A stretch of 19,288 nucleotides of DNA from NCBI GenBank assembly GCA_003217965.1, contig QHNB01000019.1, forward strand, positions 1 to 19,288. Reading direction: 5' to 3'. How positions within the stretch are numbered: position 1 is the stretch's first letter; every line of letters starts with the position of its first letter. This DNA is from Verrucomicrobiota bacterium. GTDB lineage: Bacteria; Verrucomicrobiota; Verrucomicrobiia; Chthoniobacterales; UBA10450. The notes below the pieces were generated by a model. That model saw only the letters and a list, made by a program, of their open reading frames with translations. It did not search any database and had not been told where the DNA came from. Of this stretch, positions 6,155 to 14,030 are shown piece by piece. Both the position numbers and the translations under genes were made by a program.

Positions 6155-7075
6155 ATGTTTCTCTCTCTACCGAGCGAGCGGATAAATTGGTTAACCAGTT
6201 CATTCCTCATCGGAACGGCATTTCTGACCGTTACTGCATTACCGGTCTATCTCTGGCAGTTCGGGATCGATTGGTTTCAGCTGGCGATGTTTTTTGGCTT
6301 CATTGCTGTCACAGGATTCAGCATTACCGCGGGCTATCATCGCCTTTTTGCTCACAAAAGTTTTGAAGCAAAATGGCCGCTCCGTCTGCTGGTCTTAATT
6401 TTCGGCGCCGGGGCGTTTGAGAACTCCGTCCTGATGTGGACAAGCGAACATCGACGGCACCATAAGCACACCGATCACGAAGAGGATCCTTACGATATTA
6501 CAAAAGGATTTTTTCATGCCCATATCGGCTGGCTGCTCTTTAAGCTCAACCCGGCACCGCCCTTTGATAATGTGCTCGATCTCCAAAACGACCCCCTCGT
6601 CCGCTGGCAACATCGGCATGTTCATCTTTTGGCCGTGTTTGTCGGGTTTCTTTTGCCAACCCTGTTGGGCTTTCTTTGGCAAGGTTGGCCAGGCGCACTG
6701 GGCGCCTTTCTAATCAGTGGTGTAGCCCGGGTCGTTGTAGTTCAGCACTGCACCTTCTTCATCAACAGCGCCTGCCATACGCTTGGACGCCAACCATATT
6801 CTACCCGGTGCAGCGCGCGAGATTCGCTCCTCCTTGCCTTCTTCACCTTTGGCGAAGGTTACCACAACTATCATCATGAGTTTCAACATGATTACCGTAA
6901 CGGGGTGAAACCATGGCAGTACGATCCCACTAAGTGGCTAATCTGGGCGCTTTCCAAATTACATCTGACTTCGCGCCTGCGCAGAGTCGCGCCCGAGAAA
7001 ATCGAGGCCACCCAACGCACCATAGCCCGCGTTCGTCGCTCTGAATTAGTTGGCTCGCCCGAGCCTGTAAACTGA
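6155..7075 (+). CDS. Membrane fatty-acid (acyl-CoA delta-9 type) desaturase
   Basis: A 306-residue membrane protein from ATG 6155; the longer form from TTG 6083 would overlap the preceding gene and adds a hydrophilic, family-unlike extension. It has the three histidine boxes of the di-iron desaturases: HRLFAH (H62-H67), HRRHH (H99-H103) and HNYHH (H237-H241), with the extra His of NSACH near 208. Predicted membrane helices lie near 14-36, 40-60, 76-96 and 157-195. The enzyme introduces a cis double bond, most likely at carbon 9 of a saturated acyl chain, using O2 and electrons from a ferredoxin or cytochrome b5-like donor. This raises membrane fluidity and is a classic cold response. It starts 20 bp after the preceding stop and lies in the same transcription unit as RRM and IF-1. 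Confidence 0.92.
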   Translation: MFLSLPSERINWLTSSFLIGTAFLTVTALPVYLWQFGIDWFQLAMFFGFIAVTGFSITAGYHRLFAHKSFEAKWPLRLLVLIFGAGAFENSVLMWTSEHRRHHKHTDHEEDPYDITKGFFHAHIGWLLFKLNPAPPFDNVLDLQNDPLVRWQHRHVHLLAVFVGFLLPTLLGFLWQGWPGALGAFLISGVARVVVVQHCTFFINSACHTLGRQPYSTRCSARDSLLLAFFTFGEGYHNYHHEFQHDYRNGVKPWQYDPTKWLIWALSKLHLTSRLRRVAPEKIEATQRTIARVRRSELVGSPEPVN

Positions 7076-7089
7076 TTTATTATTCGCGC

Positions 7090-7497
7090 GTGAGCGTGCA
7101 AGTCTACGGCTGCAATCATTTGGCAATCGAAGTCGACGACGTCAAGGCAGCGGTGAAGTTTTATGAAGACGTCTTTAATCTGAAGAAGCTCGACAGTGGT
7201 GAAGGCGACGCCTTCTTTCAGTTGGGCGAGCATCAGTTCCTCGCCATCTTCGAGGTAGCGAAGCTCCAGCCGGATCGAACCCGGCATTTCGGGTTGATGG
7301 TCCGCGACGAGCAGCAAATTGCCGAGGTCCGTAAGAAGGTGACGGAGAAGTATGGATTGAAATTGGAACCACCATTTCGATGCGATTTTCGCGATCCTTG
7401 GGGCAATCGCATCCAGGTGGTCGATCTGCACGACGAATCGTTGATCTGGCTTCTTCCCTACCGCGAAGTGCAAAAGGTCGGGGTCAAGTTTCGGTAA
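7090..7497 (+). CDS. VOC (glyoxalase/bleomycin-resistance fold) family protein
   Basis: A 135-residue protein from GTG 7090, 14 bp after the desaturase stop. It has the two beta-alpha-beta-beta-beta repeats of the vicinal oxygen chelate fold: CNHLAIEVDDVKAAVKFYEDVF at the start and HFGLMVRDEQQI in the second half. Candidate metal ligands are H10, E55 and H66, but the fourth position, in GNRIQVVD, is Gln109 where enzymes usually have Glu. The family includes glyoxalase I, ring-cleaving dioxygenases, epimerases and drug-binding proteins; the Gln could weaken metal binding, so a binding protein is possible. No specific substrate can be given. The gene is convergent with the hydrolase gene. Confidence 0.85.
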   Translation: MSVQVYGCNHLAIEVDDVKAAVKFYEDVFNLKKLDSGEGDAFFQLGEHQFLAIFEVAKLQPDRTRHFGLMVRDEQQIAEVRKKVTEKYGLKLEPPFRCDFRDPWGNRIQVVDLHDESLIWLLPYREVQKVGVKFR

Positions 7498-7563
7498 GGC
7501 CGATTGCGCGGTCGCGTCCGAAAGCTCGCGCTTATCCTTCCTTCGGAATCTCAGCGAAGACGA

Positions 7564-7581
7564 TGCGCTGGGAACAGCGCA
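7564..7581. terminator. Perfect hairpin between convergent genes, possible bidirectional terminator
   Basis: TGCGCTG pairs perfectly with CAGCGCA (7 bp) around a GGAA tetraloop. It lies 67 bp after the VOC stop and about 140 bp past the stop of the opposing hydrolase gene. There is no U-run on either strand, so intrinsic termination is uncertain. Confidence 0.35.
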
Positions 7582-7724
7582 CACTACAACGGGAAGGAAT
7601 CTCATAATCCAACCAAGATCTAGACTGCTCCGGATCAGTTCCCGTTAACTACGACCAGTATCTCGGCCCCATGTTCTTCCACCCGCACGTTGAAGATCGG
7701 TTTGGCGCCTCAGCTATGCCCTGA

Positions 7725-8318
7725 TCACAATCGTTCAATGAAACTGGCGATGGCGCCGAGTATCCCAGCATCAATGTCACCCTGTGTTTCCCCAGCGGCT
7801 TCTTGTTGACGCTTAGATACGAGCAATGAATGATCTCCGCCTTCAACAATGTGGAGAAAGTTTGGAGCCTTCATCTCAAGGCGGACCGTTCCGAGAAGAT
7901 CCAGCGGACAGAGCGGATCACGTGTCCCCTGCACGAAAAGAATCGGCGTTGTAAGCTCCCGCAAAACTTTGTCGCGCAACTTTGCTGGATCGCCGCCGCC
8001 ACAAAGGGGATAACCGAGACAAACCAGACCATTCACCTGTTCTTCAAGTGATACGTGACAGCCAATCCGTCCGCCCATGCTTTTGCCAATGAGAATGACA
8101 GGTGCATTCGTTTGCTTCCGCGCCTCGGCCAGGGCATGACGATGAGTGGCGATAAGGCGCGGCAGGGGATCAGGCCGTCTTCGGCCCTCGCGCATGTAGG
8201 CGTAGTTGAACATTTGAACCTGGCCAACCATTTCCAGGTACGTTCTCCAACGTTGCATCCAGTAATGCGACGATGGCGCTCCGGCGCCGGGAGCGAAAAG
8301 AAAGAATGGTCTCGCCAT
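7725..8318 (-). CDS. Small alpha/beta hydrolase (KANL3/Tex30-like)
   Basis: A 197-residue protein from ATG 8318. Features in order are the FAPGAGAPSSHYWMQRW entry motif near residues 8-24, the nucleophile elbow GKSMGG (S80), the acid D134 in FVQGTRDPLCP, and H163 in VEGGDHSL. The full Ser-Asp-His triad is therefore present. Length and motif order match the short hydrolases related to the Tex30/KANL3 domain, found in many bacteria as 'alpha/beta family hydrolase'. No signal peptide is seen, so it is probably cytoplasmic; an esterase or thioesterase activity is likely but the substrate is unknown. It is convergent with the VOC gene, and its upstream region (8319-8505) carries a pair of REP-like hairpins. 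Confidence 0.85.
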   Translation of the reverse strand: MARPFFLFAPGAGAPSSHYWMQRWRTYLEMVGQVQMFNYAYMREGRRRPDPLPRLIATHRHALAEARKQTNAPVILIGKSMGGRIGCHVSLEEQVNGLVCLGYPLCGGGDPAKLRDKVLRELTTPILFVQGTRDPLCPLDLLGTVRLEMKAPNFLHIVEGGDHSLLVSKRQQEAAGETQGDIDAGILGAIASFIERL

Positions 8319-8418
8319 CCAAAATGATATTAGCGAGAAATCGAATACTGGCGATAGGCGAGCTCCTTACTCTGTAGTTACACCTCTATGAACTGTGACC
8401 AGAGGCAGGATCGGAATC

Positions 8419-8461
8419 GGCGCGTCGCTCCGCGCCGTCTCCCGCATAGGCGGGGCGACGG
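8419..8461. repeat. Pair of adjacent REP-like hairpins
   Basis: First stem: GGCGCG (8419-8424) with CGCGCC (8431-8436). Second stem: CCGTC (8435-8439) and CCCGC (8441-8445) with GCGGG (8450-8454) and GACGG (8457-8461) around an ATAG loop. The two hairpins touch. They look like an intergenic repeat-type palindrome unrelated in sequence to those near 14030-14272. Confidence 0.5.
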
Positions 8462-8505
8462 ACGCGGATAGGTTAAGGATGAGCGAAGTTGTTGTCCCGC
8501 CTTTA

Positions 8506-9075
8506 TTACTTTTTAGGACCTTCGGGTAGTCGCCGGGCGGCATCGGCAGCTTGAGCGGGCGCATTGAGGGTAGCGAAAAACTGCGGCGACTGCCCCATAA
8601 ACAGGTTTGAATTGGTAAAGGCCGTCGCTGCCGCGACGGCGCCGGAGTTTGGAGTCGTGCCGGGCCGGATGACGGAGCACTCAGGCAGATTCGAATCGAT
8701 AAAGGTGCATGGCTCGGGCATGATCAAATTTGTCTGCCGAGACTCGTCGCCATTGAAGGTTTCGAGATCGGGGAAGGTGACTCCGCCAAAACTCACCGCG
8801 GGAGCGTTGCCAGCCTTATCGTGCCAGATAGCGAAATGGTTGACTTCAGCCCCGCCAATGCCGGCGATGATTTGGAGAACGGTCAAGCTCGACGCCTTCA
8901 AAGCCATGGTGGCATAAAGGCTGGTACCGCCTTGCTCAATGGCGGCGAAATGGAAGCCAGCCGCATTGGCGATAGCTTGTATTTCATCTCCTGCGGGCAG
9001 GTTCGTTGCAGAGAGAACGACGGGCGAGTCAACCCGGCGAAGGAGGAGATTCAGGAAATTGTGAGAGGTCTGGCG
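8506..9075 (-). pseudogene. Ferritin-like protein, N-terminal half missing
   Basis: The frame from about 9075 down to TAA at 8506 reads like the second half of a ferritin-like (Ferritin_2-type) protein. It has AIEQGGTSLY (a ligand Glu in a helix), then GGAEVNHFAIWHD with an ExxH pair, then the family-like tail LIMPEPCTFIDSNLPECSVIRP...FMGQSPQFF. A di-iron four-helix bundle needs another Glu and ExxH from the first helix pair, and these are absent. The only in-frame upstream ATG (9201) adds about 50 residues of unrelated sequence and would start 3 bases from the sigma-factor ATG on the other strand, leaving no room for promoters, so it is not convincing. A lost N-terminus is the simplest explanation. 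A shortened but working protein with an unusual start is the alternative. Confidence 0.5.
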
Positions 9076-9204
9076 ATTGCGAGAATTTAATGGGAGTATA
9101 CATAGCTTTGTCCTTTGGAATTTTTCGACGGCTCTTTCTAAGAATGAGATGCGCCGGTTTGCGCTTTGTTCCCGCCCGCGCGACCGAAAGATTTTTTGCA
9201 TTCA

Positions 9205-9687
9205 ATGAATCGATATTACCGCGATCTGTACCAATTCGGCTTTAGCCTCACTCGAAGCGAAGCCGATGCGGCTGATTTGACCCAACAGACTTTTTACATC
9301 TGGGCGAGTAAAGGACATCAGCTCCGGCAACCGGGAAATGCCAAACGCTGGCTCCTAACCACATTGCACCGTGAGTTTCTGCAACAGCGCCGACGCCAGC
9401 AACGATTTACGGAGGAATCTTTTGATGATGCAATGGAGCAGCCCTACGACACTAGTGACATCAGCCGAATGGATGTCGAAACGATGCTCGACTGCTTGAA
9501 CTATATTAACGAGAATTATCGGGCGGCCCTCGTGCTTTACTATCTCGAAGATCTCGCCTACAAAGAAATCGCCGAAGTGCTGGAGATTCCCGTGGGTACA
9601 GTTCAATCGCGTATTGCACGTGGAAAATCGCAGCTTTGGCGGCTTCTCAACGGCGCGGAAGAAAGAAAGGAGCGACGAGTTGGATAA
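9205..9687 (+). CDS. ECF-type RNA polymerase sigma factor
   Basis: A 160-residue protein with only sigma regions 2 and 4, as in ECF sigma factors. Region 2 is at residues 4-70 (LYQFGFSLTRSEADAADLTQQTFYIWAS...KRWLLTTLHREFLQQRRR). Region 4 is at residues 100-150 (YRAALVLYYLEDLAYKEIAEVLEIPVGTVQSRIARGKSQLWRLL), with the helix-turn-helix IAEVLEIPVGTVQSRIARG. ATG 9205 is chosen because region 2 begins immediately after it; an upstream TTG at 9166 would add 13 residues. The next gene overlaps its last 8 bases, which is typical for sigma/anti-sigma pairs. It should redirect RNA polymerase to a small regulon that usually includes its own promoter; the inducing signal is not evident. Confidence 0.93.
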   Translation: MNRYYRDLYQFGFSLTRSEADAADLTQQTFYIWASKGHQLRQPGNAKRWLLTTLHREFLQQRRRQQRFTEESFDDAMEQPYDTSDISRMDVETMLDCLNYINENYRAALVLYYLEDLAYKEIAEVLEIPVGTVQSRIARGKSQLWRLLNGAEERKERRVG

Positions 9688-10300
9688 TCGCGAAGCCAAA
9701 TCCATCCTGTCGATCTACCGGCCTGGCATCGATGATGATGATCCGCAATTTGCCGAAGCGCTGGCTGAAGCGGAGCGGGACCCGGAGCTGCGGGCGTGGC
9801 TATTCGAGCAAGGCAAATCCTACAATGACATTCGTGAAAAACTTCGCAGAATCCCTGTGCCGGATGACCTCGGCGAGAAAATCGTACGCGGGCGGCCAAT
9901 CGCGTTTCCCAGGCCGACAACGCGCGCCCGCATCTGGCAGATCGCTGCGGCGGTAGCGCTACTGGCCGGCATTAGTGGGTTCTTTTTGCGGGACCTCGTA
10001 AAAGATCGAGGTCTCCTCTCCCAAACCCGAGCGGCAGCCGGCGCTGCGGCTGGAACTGCGGACGGTTCGACCGTGACTATCACGGGGGAAGTCCTCGATA
10101 TGGCCTGTTATATCGCCTTTAATTTGAGCGGGCCGGAACACGCCGATTGTGCGCGAACTTGCATAAAAAATGGCTTGCCGAATGAGCCGTTAAATAATCG
10201 ACTCGCTGATTACGCGGCCAAGACGATCACCGTCAAAGGAATAGTCCGTCAGCGGGACGGTTTTTTCATGCTCGACCAAGTCACGCTCGAAAAACTATAG
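9680..10300 (+). CDS. Membrane anti-sigma-like protein with Cys-rich extracytoplasmic domain
   Basis: A 206-residue protein beginning at TTG 9680, inside the end of the sigma gene; AAAGGAG at 9665-9671 gives a good ribosome site, and the longer in-frame start at 9614 would lie deep inside the sigma gene. Residues 1-84 are acidic and helical (DPQFAEALAEAERDPELRAWL), residues 85-105 are a single membrane helix (IWQIAAAVALLAGISGFFL), and residues 106-206 are extracytoplasmic. The classic zinc anti-sigma HxxxCxxC motif is absent, so the sigma-binding role is inferred from overlap and topology. The outer domain reads TGEVLDMACYI ... HADCARTCIKNGLP, giving C143, H154, C157 and C161, then KTITVKGIVRQRDG. 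It could bind metal or sense redox state. It belongs to an uncharacterised family. Confidence 0.8.
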   Translation: MDNREAKSILSIYRPGIDDDDPQFAEALAEAERDPELRAWLFEQGKSYNDIREKLRRIPVPDDLGEKIVRGRPIAFPRPTTRARIWQIAAAVALLAGISGFFLRDLVKDRGLLSQTRAAAGAAAGTADGSTVTITGEVLDMACYIAFNLSGPEHADCARTCIKNGLPNEPLNNRLADYAAKTITVKGIVRQRDGFFMLDQVTLEKL

Positions 10301-10343
10301 TATTCGAGCGGTTTGCAGGGCGCCGAGACAAATTCTAGCCCCG

Positions 10344-10631
10344 CTATTCCAGAATCTTAAGCAGCAGGTCTTGCGGCCAGACAACGAACCGGCCTTTTGC
10401 TCGGCGCGTTATTTCCTCACCGCCAGCTCGTCTCCCATCGGGCGTGAGATACTTCCGCCCGTCCTTGAGGGTGAGGAATCCGCGGCGAACAAGGCGATTC
10501 AGGAGAATCCCCGATTGAATTCCCAATCTACGAGCCAGGTGGGAAGTTGTCAGTTTCTCGAGCTGCGGTCGCCGGCGCGGGTTTCGCTCGGTCAAGCGGC
10601 GCGTGGTTCGAGGCGGGCTAACATTGCTCAT
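10344..10631 (-). CDS. Small winged-helix-like DNA-binding protein
   Basis: A 95-residue basic protein from ATG 10631. Residues 1-22 are Arg-rich (TTRRLTERNPRRRP). Residues 25-52 look like a helix-turn-helix (LTTSHLARRLGIQSGILLNRLVRRGF). Next comes a wing-like LTLKDGRKYLTPDGRRAGG, followed by KGRFVVWPQDLLLKILE. Similar 'T..ELG..L......L...G....DG...LT..G...G......WP..LL' arrangements occur in short antirepressor-like or KilA-associated wing domains. It is oriented opposite to the histidine kinase with 181 bp between starts, and faces the anti-sigma gene tail to tail with 43 bp between. It may regulate its divergent neighbour, but no operator is evident. Confidence 0.62.
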   Translation of the reverse strand: MSNVSPPRTTRRLTERNPRRRPQLEKLTTSHLARRLGIQSGILLNRLVRRGFLTLKDGRKYLTPDGRRAGGEEITRRAKGRFVVWPQDLLLKILE

Positions 10632-10812
10632 GGCGTGATCTGGAGCACGGCTAATACCAAGTCATCGATTTCCCACGCATAATGGTGCTCCTCCACTTTC
10701 CTTACGCGCGAGTGCAACCGATGCGACGCTGAATTACGATTTTAACGCACGCAGCGTGCTTTGCTGGACGTCACAGTGGTTTCAGTACACCTTGCGCCCA
10801 TCGTAGGCGCGA

Positions 10813-12747
10813 ATGAAGAACTCGGGCTCTAAAACATCTGCGCTGACCGATATAGCTGAACCTTTCCGGCTCATGATCGAGAACCTCACCGACTACGCCA
10901 TTATAATGCTTGATACTGATGGTCATATTGTGACCTGGAATTCCGGTGCGGAGCGGATCCAAGGCTATCCTGCCGACGAAATCATTGGTCAGCATTTCTC
11001 CAGATTTTATCTACCTGAGGACGTAGCGGACGGCAAACCGCAAAAGGAACTGGAACTGGCAGAAAAGGAGCGGTGCGTGGAAGCCGAGGGTTGGCGATTC
11101 CGCAAAAACGGCTCGCGCTTCTGGGCTCTAGTCGCGACTACAGCTTTGTACGATAAAACAGGAAAACTGGTCGGCTTCGGCCAGGTGATGCGTGATCTAA
11201 CCGACCGGAAGAAAGCCGAGGACCGGTTGCGCCAGAGCAGCGAGCAATTTCGGATATTGGTCGAAGGCGTAGAGGAGTACGCCATTTACATGCTGGATTT
11301 ATCTGGTCGGATCACCACGTGGAATTCAGGTGCGGAAAAGATTAAGCGGTATAGCGCGAACGAAATTATCGGAAAAAATTTCGCTTGTTTTTACACGTCG
11401 GAGGACGTGGCGGCGGGAAAACCGCAGCGCAATTTGGAGATGGCGCGTAAGCACGGCCATATTCGACAACAAGCGCTCCGTGTGCGCAAGGACGGCTCCG
11501 TCTTTCCCGCTGAAGTCGTGATCACGGCCATGCGTGACGAGCACGGTAACGTTCGCGGGTTTTCCAAAGTGACACGCGACGTCAGCGAGCAAGTACGGAA
11601 TCGCGAGATGGAAGCGGCCAAGATCGCGGCGGAGAAGGCGAGCCAAGCCAAGGACGATTTTTTAGCCGCCCTCAGTCACGAACTCCGGACTCCCCTGACG
11701 CCGGCATTAGCAGCGGCCAGTTATTTGGTGAGTAACGCTTCCAAATTGCCGCCGGAGTTTACCGATGATCTGGACGTCATACGCCGAAACATTCAGCTCG
11801 AGGCGCGATTGATTGACGATTTGCTTGATCTCACCCGAATTACTCGCGGCAAACTTGAGCTCCATCTCTCTCTAGTGGACGCGCATACAGCCATCAATGA
11901 TGCGTTGCAAATGGCCATCGAGCAGATCAACGAAAAACAACTCAAGGTAGCCACGATATTTCAAGCGGAGTGGCACTTTGTTCGAGCGGACCCCGTACGC
12001 ATCCAGCAAGTATTTTGGAATTTGATCAACAATGCAGCCAAGTTCACCGGACCAGCCGGGCAAATCGAGATCAAAACGAGCAACGATGAAGATGGACACT
12101 TTATCTTTGAGATCACAGATACCGGGATTGGGATTGAGCCAGCGCGGCGACAAACTCTTTTCAATGCTTTCGAACAAGGTGAGCCCTCGGCTACGAGGCA
12201 ATTCGGCGGACTCGGCCTAGGACTCGCCATCGCCAAGAACCTGCTCGATCTCCATCATGGTAAGATCTCCGTTCACAGCCGGGGAAGAAGTTATGGCGCA
12301 ACTTTTACCGTGATACTTGACGCCGTCCCGGCTGGGACGGACGAGTCGGTCGAACCTGAAAATGCTCGCGGACCGCACAAGCGTTTACGAATCCTCGTCG
12401 TCGAGGATCATGGCGATACCCGCCGAACACTCGCGCGCCTTCTCAGCCATTTTGGCCATCAAATTGCCGTGGCAGACTCAGTCGAATCGGCGCTAAGGAC
12501 GTTTCGTTCCCAACCGTTCGACGCCATCGTCAGCGATATTGGCCTGCCCGACGGCACCGGCTACGAAATTATTAAACAAGCAAAGCGAAGCTATCCGGTC
12601 AAAGCCATTGCGCTCACCGGGTTTGGCATGGATGCAGATCTACGACGGAGCAAGGCCGCTGGCTTCGATTTCCACCTTACCAAACCGGTTGATTTCGCTG
12701 AGCTGCGAACTGTCCTGGGCGAAATCAGCTCGAGCGACCGGAACTAA
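10813..12747 (+). CDS. Hybrid sensor histidine kinase, PAS-PAS-HisKA-HATPase-REC
   Basis: A 644-residue soluble protein with no membrane helix, so it senses a cytoplasmic signal. Two PAS domains lie at about 14-136 and 148-266 and are close copies of each other (YAIIMLDTDGHIVTWNSGAERI versus YAIYMLDLSGRITTWNSGAEKI; FYLPEDVADGKPQ versus FYTSEDVAAGKPQ). A HisKA domain follows with phosphoacceptor H289 in ALSHELRTPL. The ATPase domain has an N-box (WNLINNAAKFTG), G1 (DTGIGIE), an F-box region (FEQ) and G2 (GLGLGLAI). The C-terminal receiver (about 525-640) starts RILVVEDHGDT, with D575 in SDIGLPDGTG and the conserved TKP lysine. PAS ligands (heme, flavin or none) cannot be told from the sequence. 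No partner response-regulator gene is adjacent, so its output may be a phosphorelay elsewhere. The stop is 5 bp from the convergent thiolase stop. Confidence 0.93.
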   Translation: MKNSGSKTSALTDIAEPFRLMIENLTDYAIIMLDTDGHIVTWNSGAERIQGYPADEIIGQHFSRFYLPEDVADGKPQKELELAEKERCVEAEGWRFRKNGSRFWALVATTALYDKTGKLVGFGQVMRDLTDRKKAEDRLRQSSEQFRILVEGVEEYAIYMLDLSGRITTWNSGAEKIKRYSANEIIGKNFACFYTSEDVAAGKPQRNLEMARKHGHIRQQALRVRKDGSVFPAEVVITAMRDEHGNVRGFSKVTRDVSEQVRNREMEAAKIAAEKASQAKDDFLAALSHELRTPLTPALAAASYLVSNASKLPPEFTDDLDVIRRNIQLEARLIDDLLDLTRITRGKLELHLSLVDAHTAINDALQMAIEQINEKQLKVATIFQAEWHFVRADPVRIQQVFWNLINNAAKFTGPAGQIEIKTSNDEDGHFIFEITDTGIGIEPARRQTLFNAFEQGEPSATRQFGGLGLGLAIAKNLLDLHHGKISVHSRGRSYGATFTVILDAVPAGTDESVEPENARGPHKRLRILVVEDHGDTRRTLARLLSHFGHQIAVADSVESALRTFRSQPFDAIVSDIGLPDGTGYEIIKQAKRSYPVKAIALTGFGMDADLRRSKAAGFDFHLTKPVDFAELRTVLGEISSSDRN

Positions 12748-12752
12748 GTTGA

Positions 12753-13985
12753 TTAGTCCCGGCCCCAGATCATCGCCACTGAAGTCGTGAGGCTTCCGCC
12801 CATATTGAAGGTCAGGAAACGTTTCACGTTTTCGATTTGCCGGGCTCCGGCCTGAGACGTCAGCTGCTGATAAGCATCGAAGACCTGCCGCACGCCGGTC
12901 GCACCGACAGGGTGACCATCGGCGATCAATCCGCCGCCGGTATTCACCGGAATTTCGAAGGGAAGTTTACCGCTCTTTTGATTGCGAACTCGCGGCAACG
13001 TCGTCGCACCGCTTTTTACCAGTTCCACCCCTTTACCCGATTCCGCCAATCCAAGAATCTCGTAAGCAACAATCTCGGTAATGGAGAAACAATCGTGCAC
13101 CTCCGCACCCTGCAACTCGCGCGGCCTGGCGTTCGCCATCCCAAACGCTTTCTCGGCTGCTTTGCGCGCGGTGGAGAACGTCGGCGCATCCTTTTTGTTC
13201 AACGCCAGATAATCCGTCGTGTGCCCAAATCCAAGCAAGCGGGCAGTGGGGCTTTTTTGGCGTCCGATTTTTTCCAGATACTTTCCGGAGACGAGAACAA
13301 GCGACGCCGCGCCATCGGTGATCTGCGAGCAATCCGAAACTTTCAACGGTGGTGCGACACTCGGATTCTCATCCGAAACTTGCGATGCACAATCGAGCGT
13401 GAGGTCGGCGTCGCGCATTTGCGCGAAAGGATTCAACTTGGCGTGCGCGTAATTCTTCCATGCTACAAGGGCCAGGTCCGCCTCGCTCGCGCCATACTTA
13501 TCGATGTAAATCTGTGCAATGCGCCCGAACAATTTCGGGAACATGAAATCGCCGTACTCGGGTTTCTCGTTGTGATAATCCGCCGCCGCGCCCAGGACAT
13601 CTGACCCATCGAGCGACGACATTGTTTTTTGCTGCTCCGCGCCGACTACGAGGACAACGTCGTAGAATCCGCCCATGATCCATTGAGCGCCCAGCAAGAC
13701 GGAAAGAGCGCCCGACGCACAAGCCGCTTCGGTGTGCATCGTTGGAATGCCGTGCAACTTCGGATCGATCTCAGGAATGAAGGCGCCGAGCTGTAGTTGC
13801 TTGGTGAACTGTCCAGCGTTGAAATTACCCACCGCGCCCGCTTGAATTTCACCGGGATCGATCTTCGCATCCTCGATCGCTCTTTTGCCTGCTTCGGCAA
13901 TTATGTGCCGGATGGTCTTCCCCTCCTTCTTCAGGTTGCGCTTAAAATCAGTGCGGCCACCCCCGATGATGTAAACAGGTTCCAT
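12753..13985 (-). CDS. Thiolase-superfamily acyl-CoA acyltransferase (SCPx-like)
   Basis: A 410-residue protein from ATG 13985 (MEPVYIIGGGRTDF). The catalytic Cys is C89 in HTEAACASGAL. Further motifs are EVHDCFSITE, typical of SCP2/SCPx-type thiolases, and GGGLIADGHPVGATGVRQV with the catalytic His. The C-terminal Cys-containing CxG motif of classical thiolases is replaced by FNMGGSLTTSV, as in the thiolase-like subgroup. The enzyme probably cleaves a beta-ketoacyl-CoA with CoA, or runs the reverse condensation, in the cytoplasm. The upstream gene on the same strand is an acyl-CoA dehydrogenase, which fits beta-oxidation-like catabolism, but 315 bp of palindrome-rich spacer separates them, so they may have separate transcripts. 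The substrate is not determined. Confidence 0.9.
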   Translation of the reverse strand: MEPVYIIGGGRTDFKRNLKKEGKTIRHIIAEAGKRAIEDAKIDPGEIQAGAVGNFNAGQFTKQLQLGAFIPEIDPKLHGIPTMHTEAACASGALSVLLGAQWIMGGFYDVVLVVGAEQQKTMSSLDGSDVLGAAADYHNEKPEYGDFMFPKLFGRIAQIYIDKYGASEADLALVAWKNYAHAKLNPFAQMRDADLTLDCASQVSDENPSVAPPLKVSDCSQITDGAASLVLVSGKYLEKIGRQKSPTARLLGFGHTTDYLALNKKDAPTFSTARKAAEKAFGMANARPRELQGAEVHDCFSITEIVAYEILGLAESGKGVELVKSGATTLPRVRNQKSGKLPFEIPVNTGGGLIADGHPVGATGVRQVFDAYQQLTSQAGARQIENVKRFLTFNMGGSLTTSVAMIWGRD

Positions 13986-14030
13986 AACACCATAACTTAG
14001 CTAATCTCCCGGCGCTGTCACCCCAAGCCC

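Noticed and set aside
7640..7715. Minus-strand fragment reading GAKPIFNVRVEEHGAEILVV before a stop
   Set aside because: It looks protein-like but is open for only about 24 codons, directly after a stop, with no start. It may be a gene remnant, but there is too little to support an entry.
8564..8917. 117-residue plus-strand open frame
   Set aside because: It lies antisense to the ferritin-like frame, which carries recognisable motifs; its own sequence shows none.
12837..13604. 255-residue plus-strand open frame
   Set aside because: It is antisense to the thiolase gene, is Arg-rich and has no recognisable motif; a shadow of G+C-rich coding sequence.
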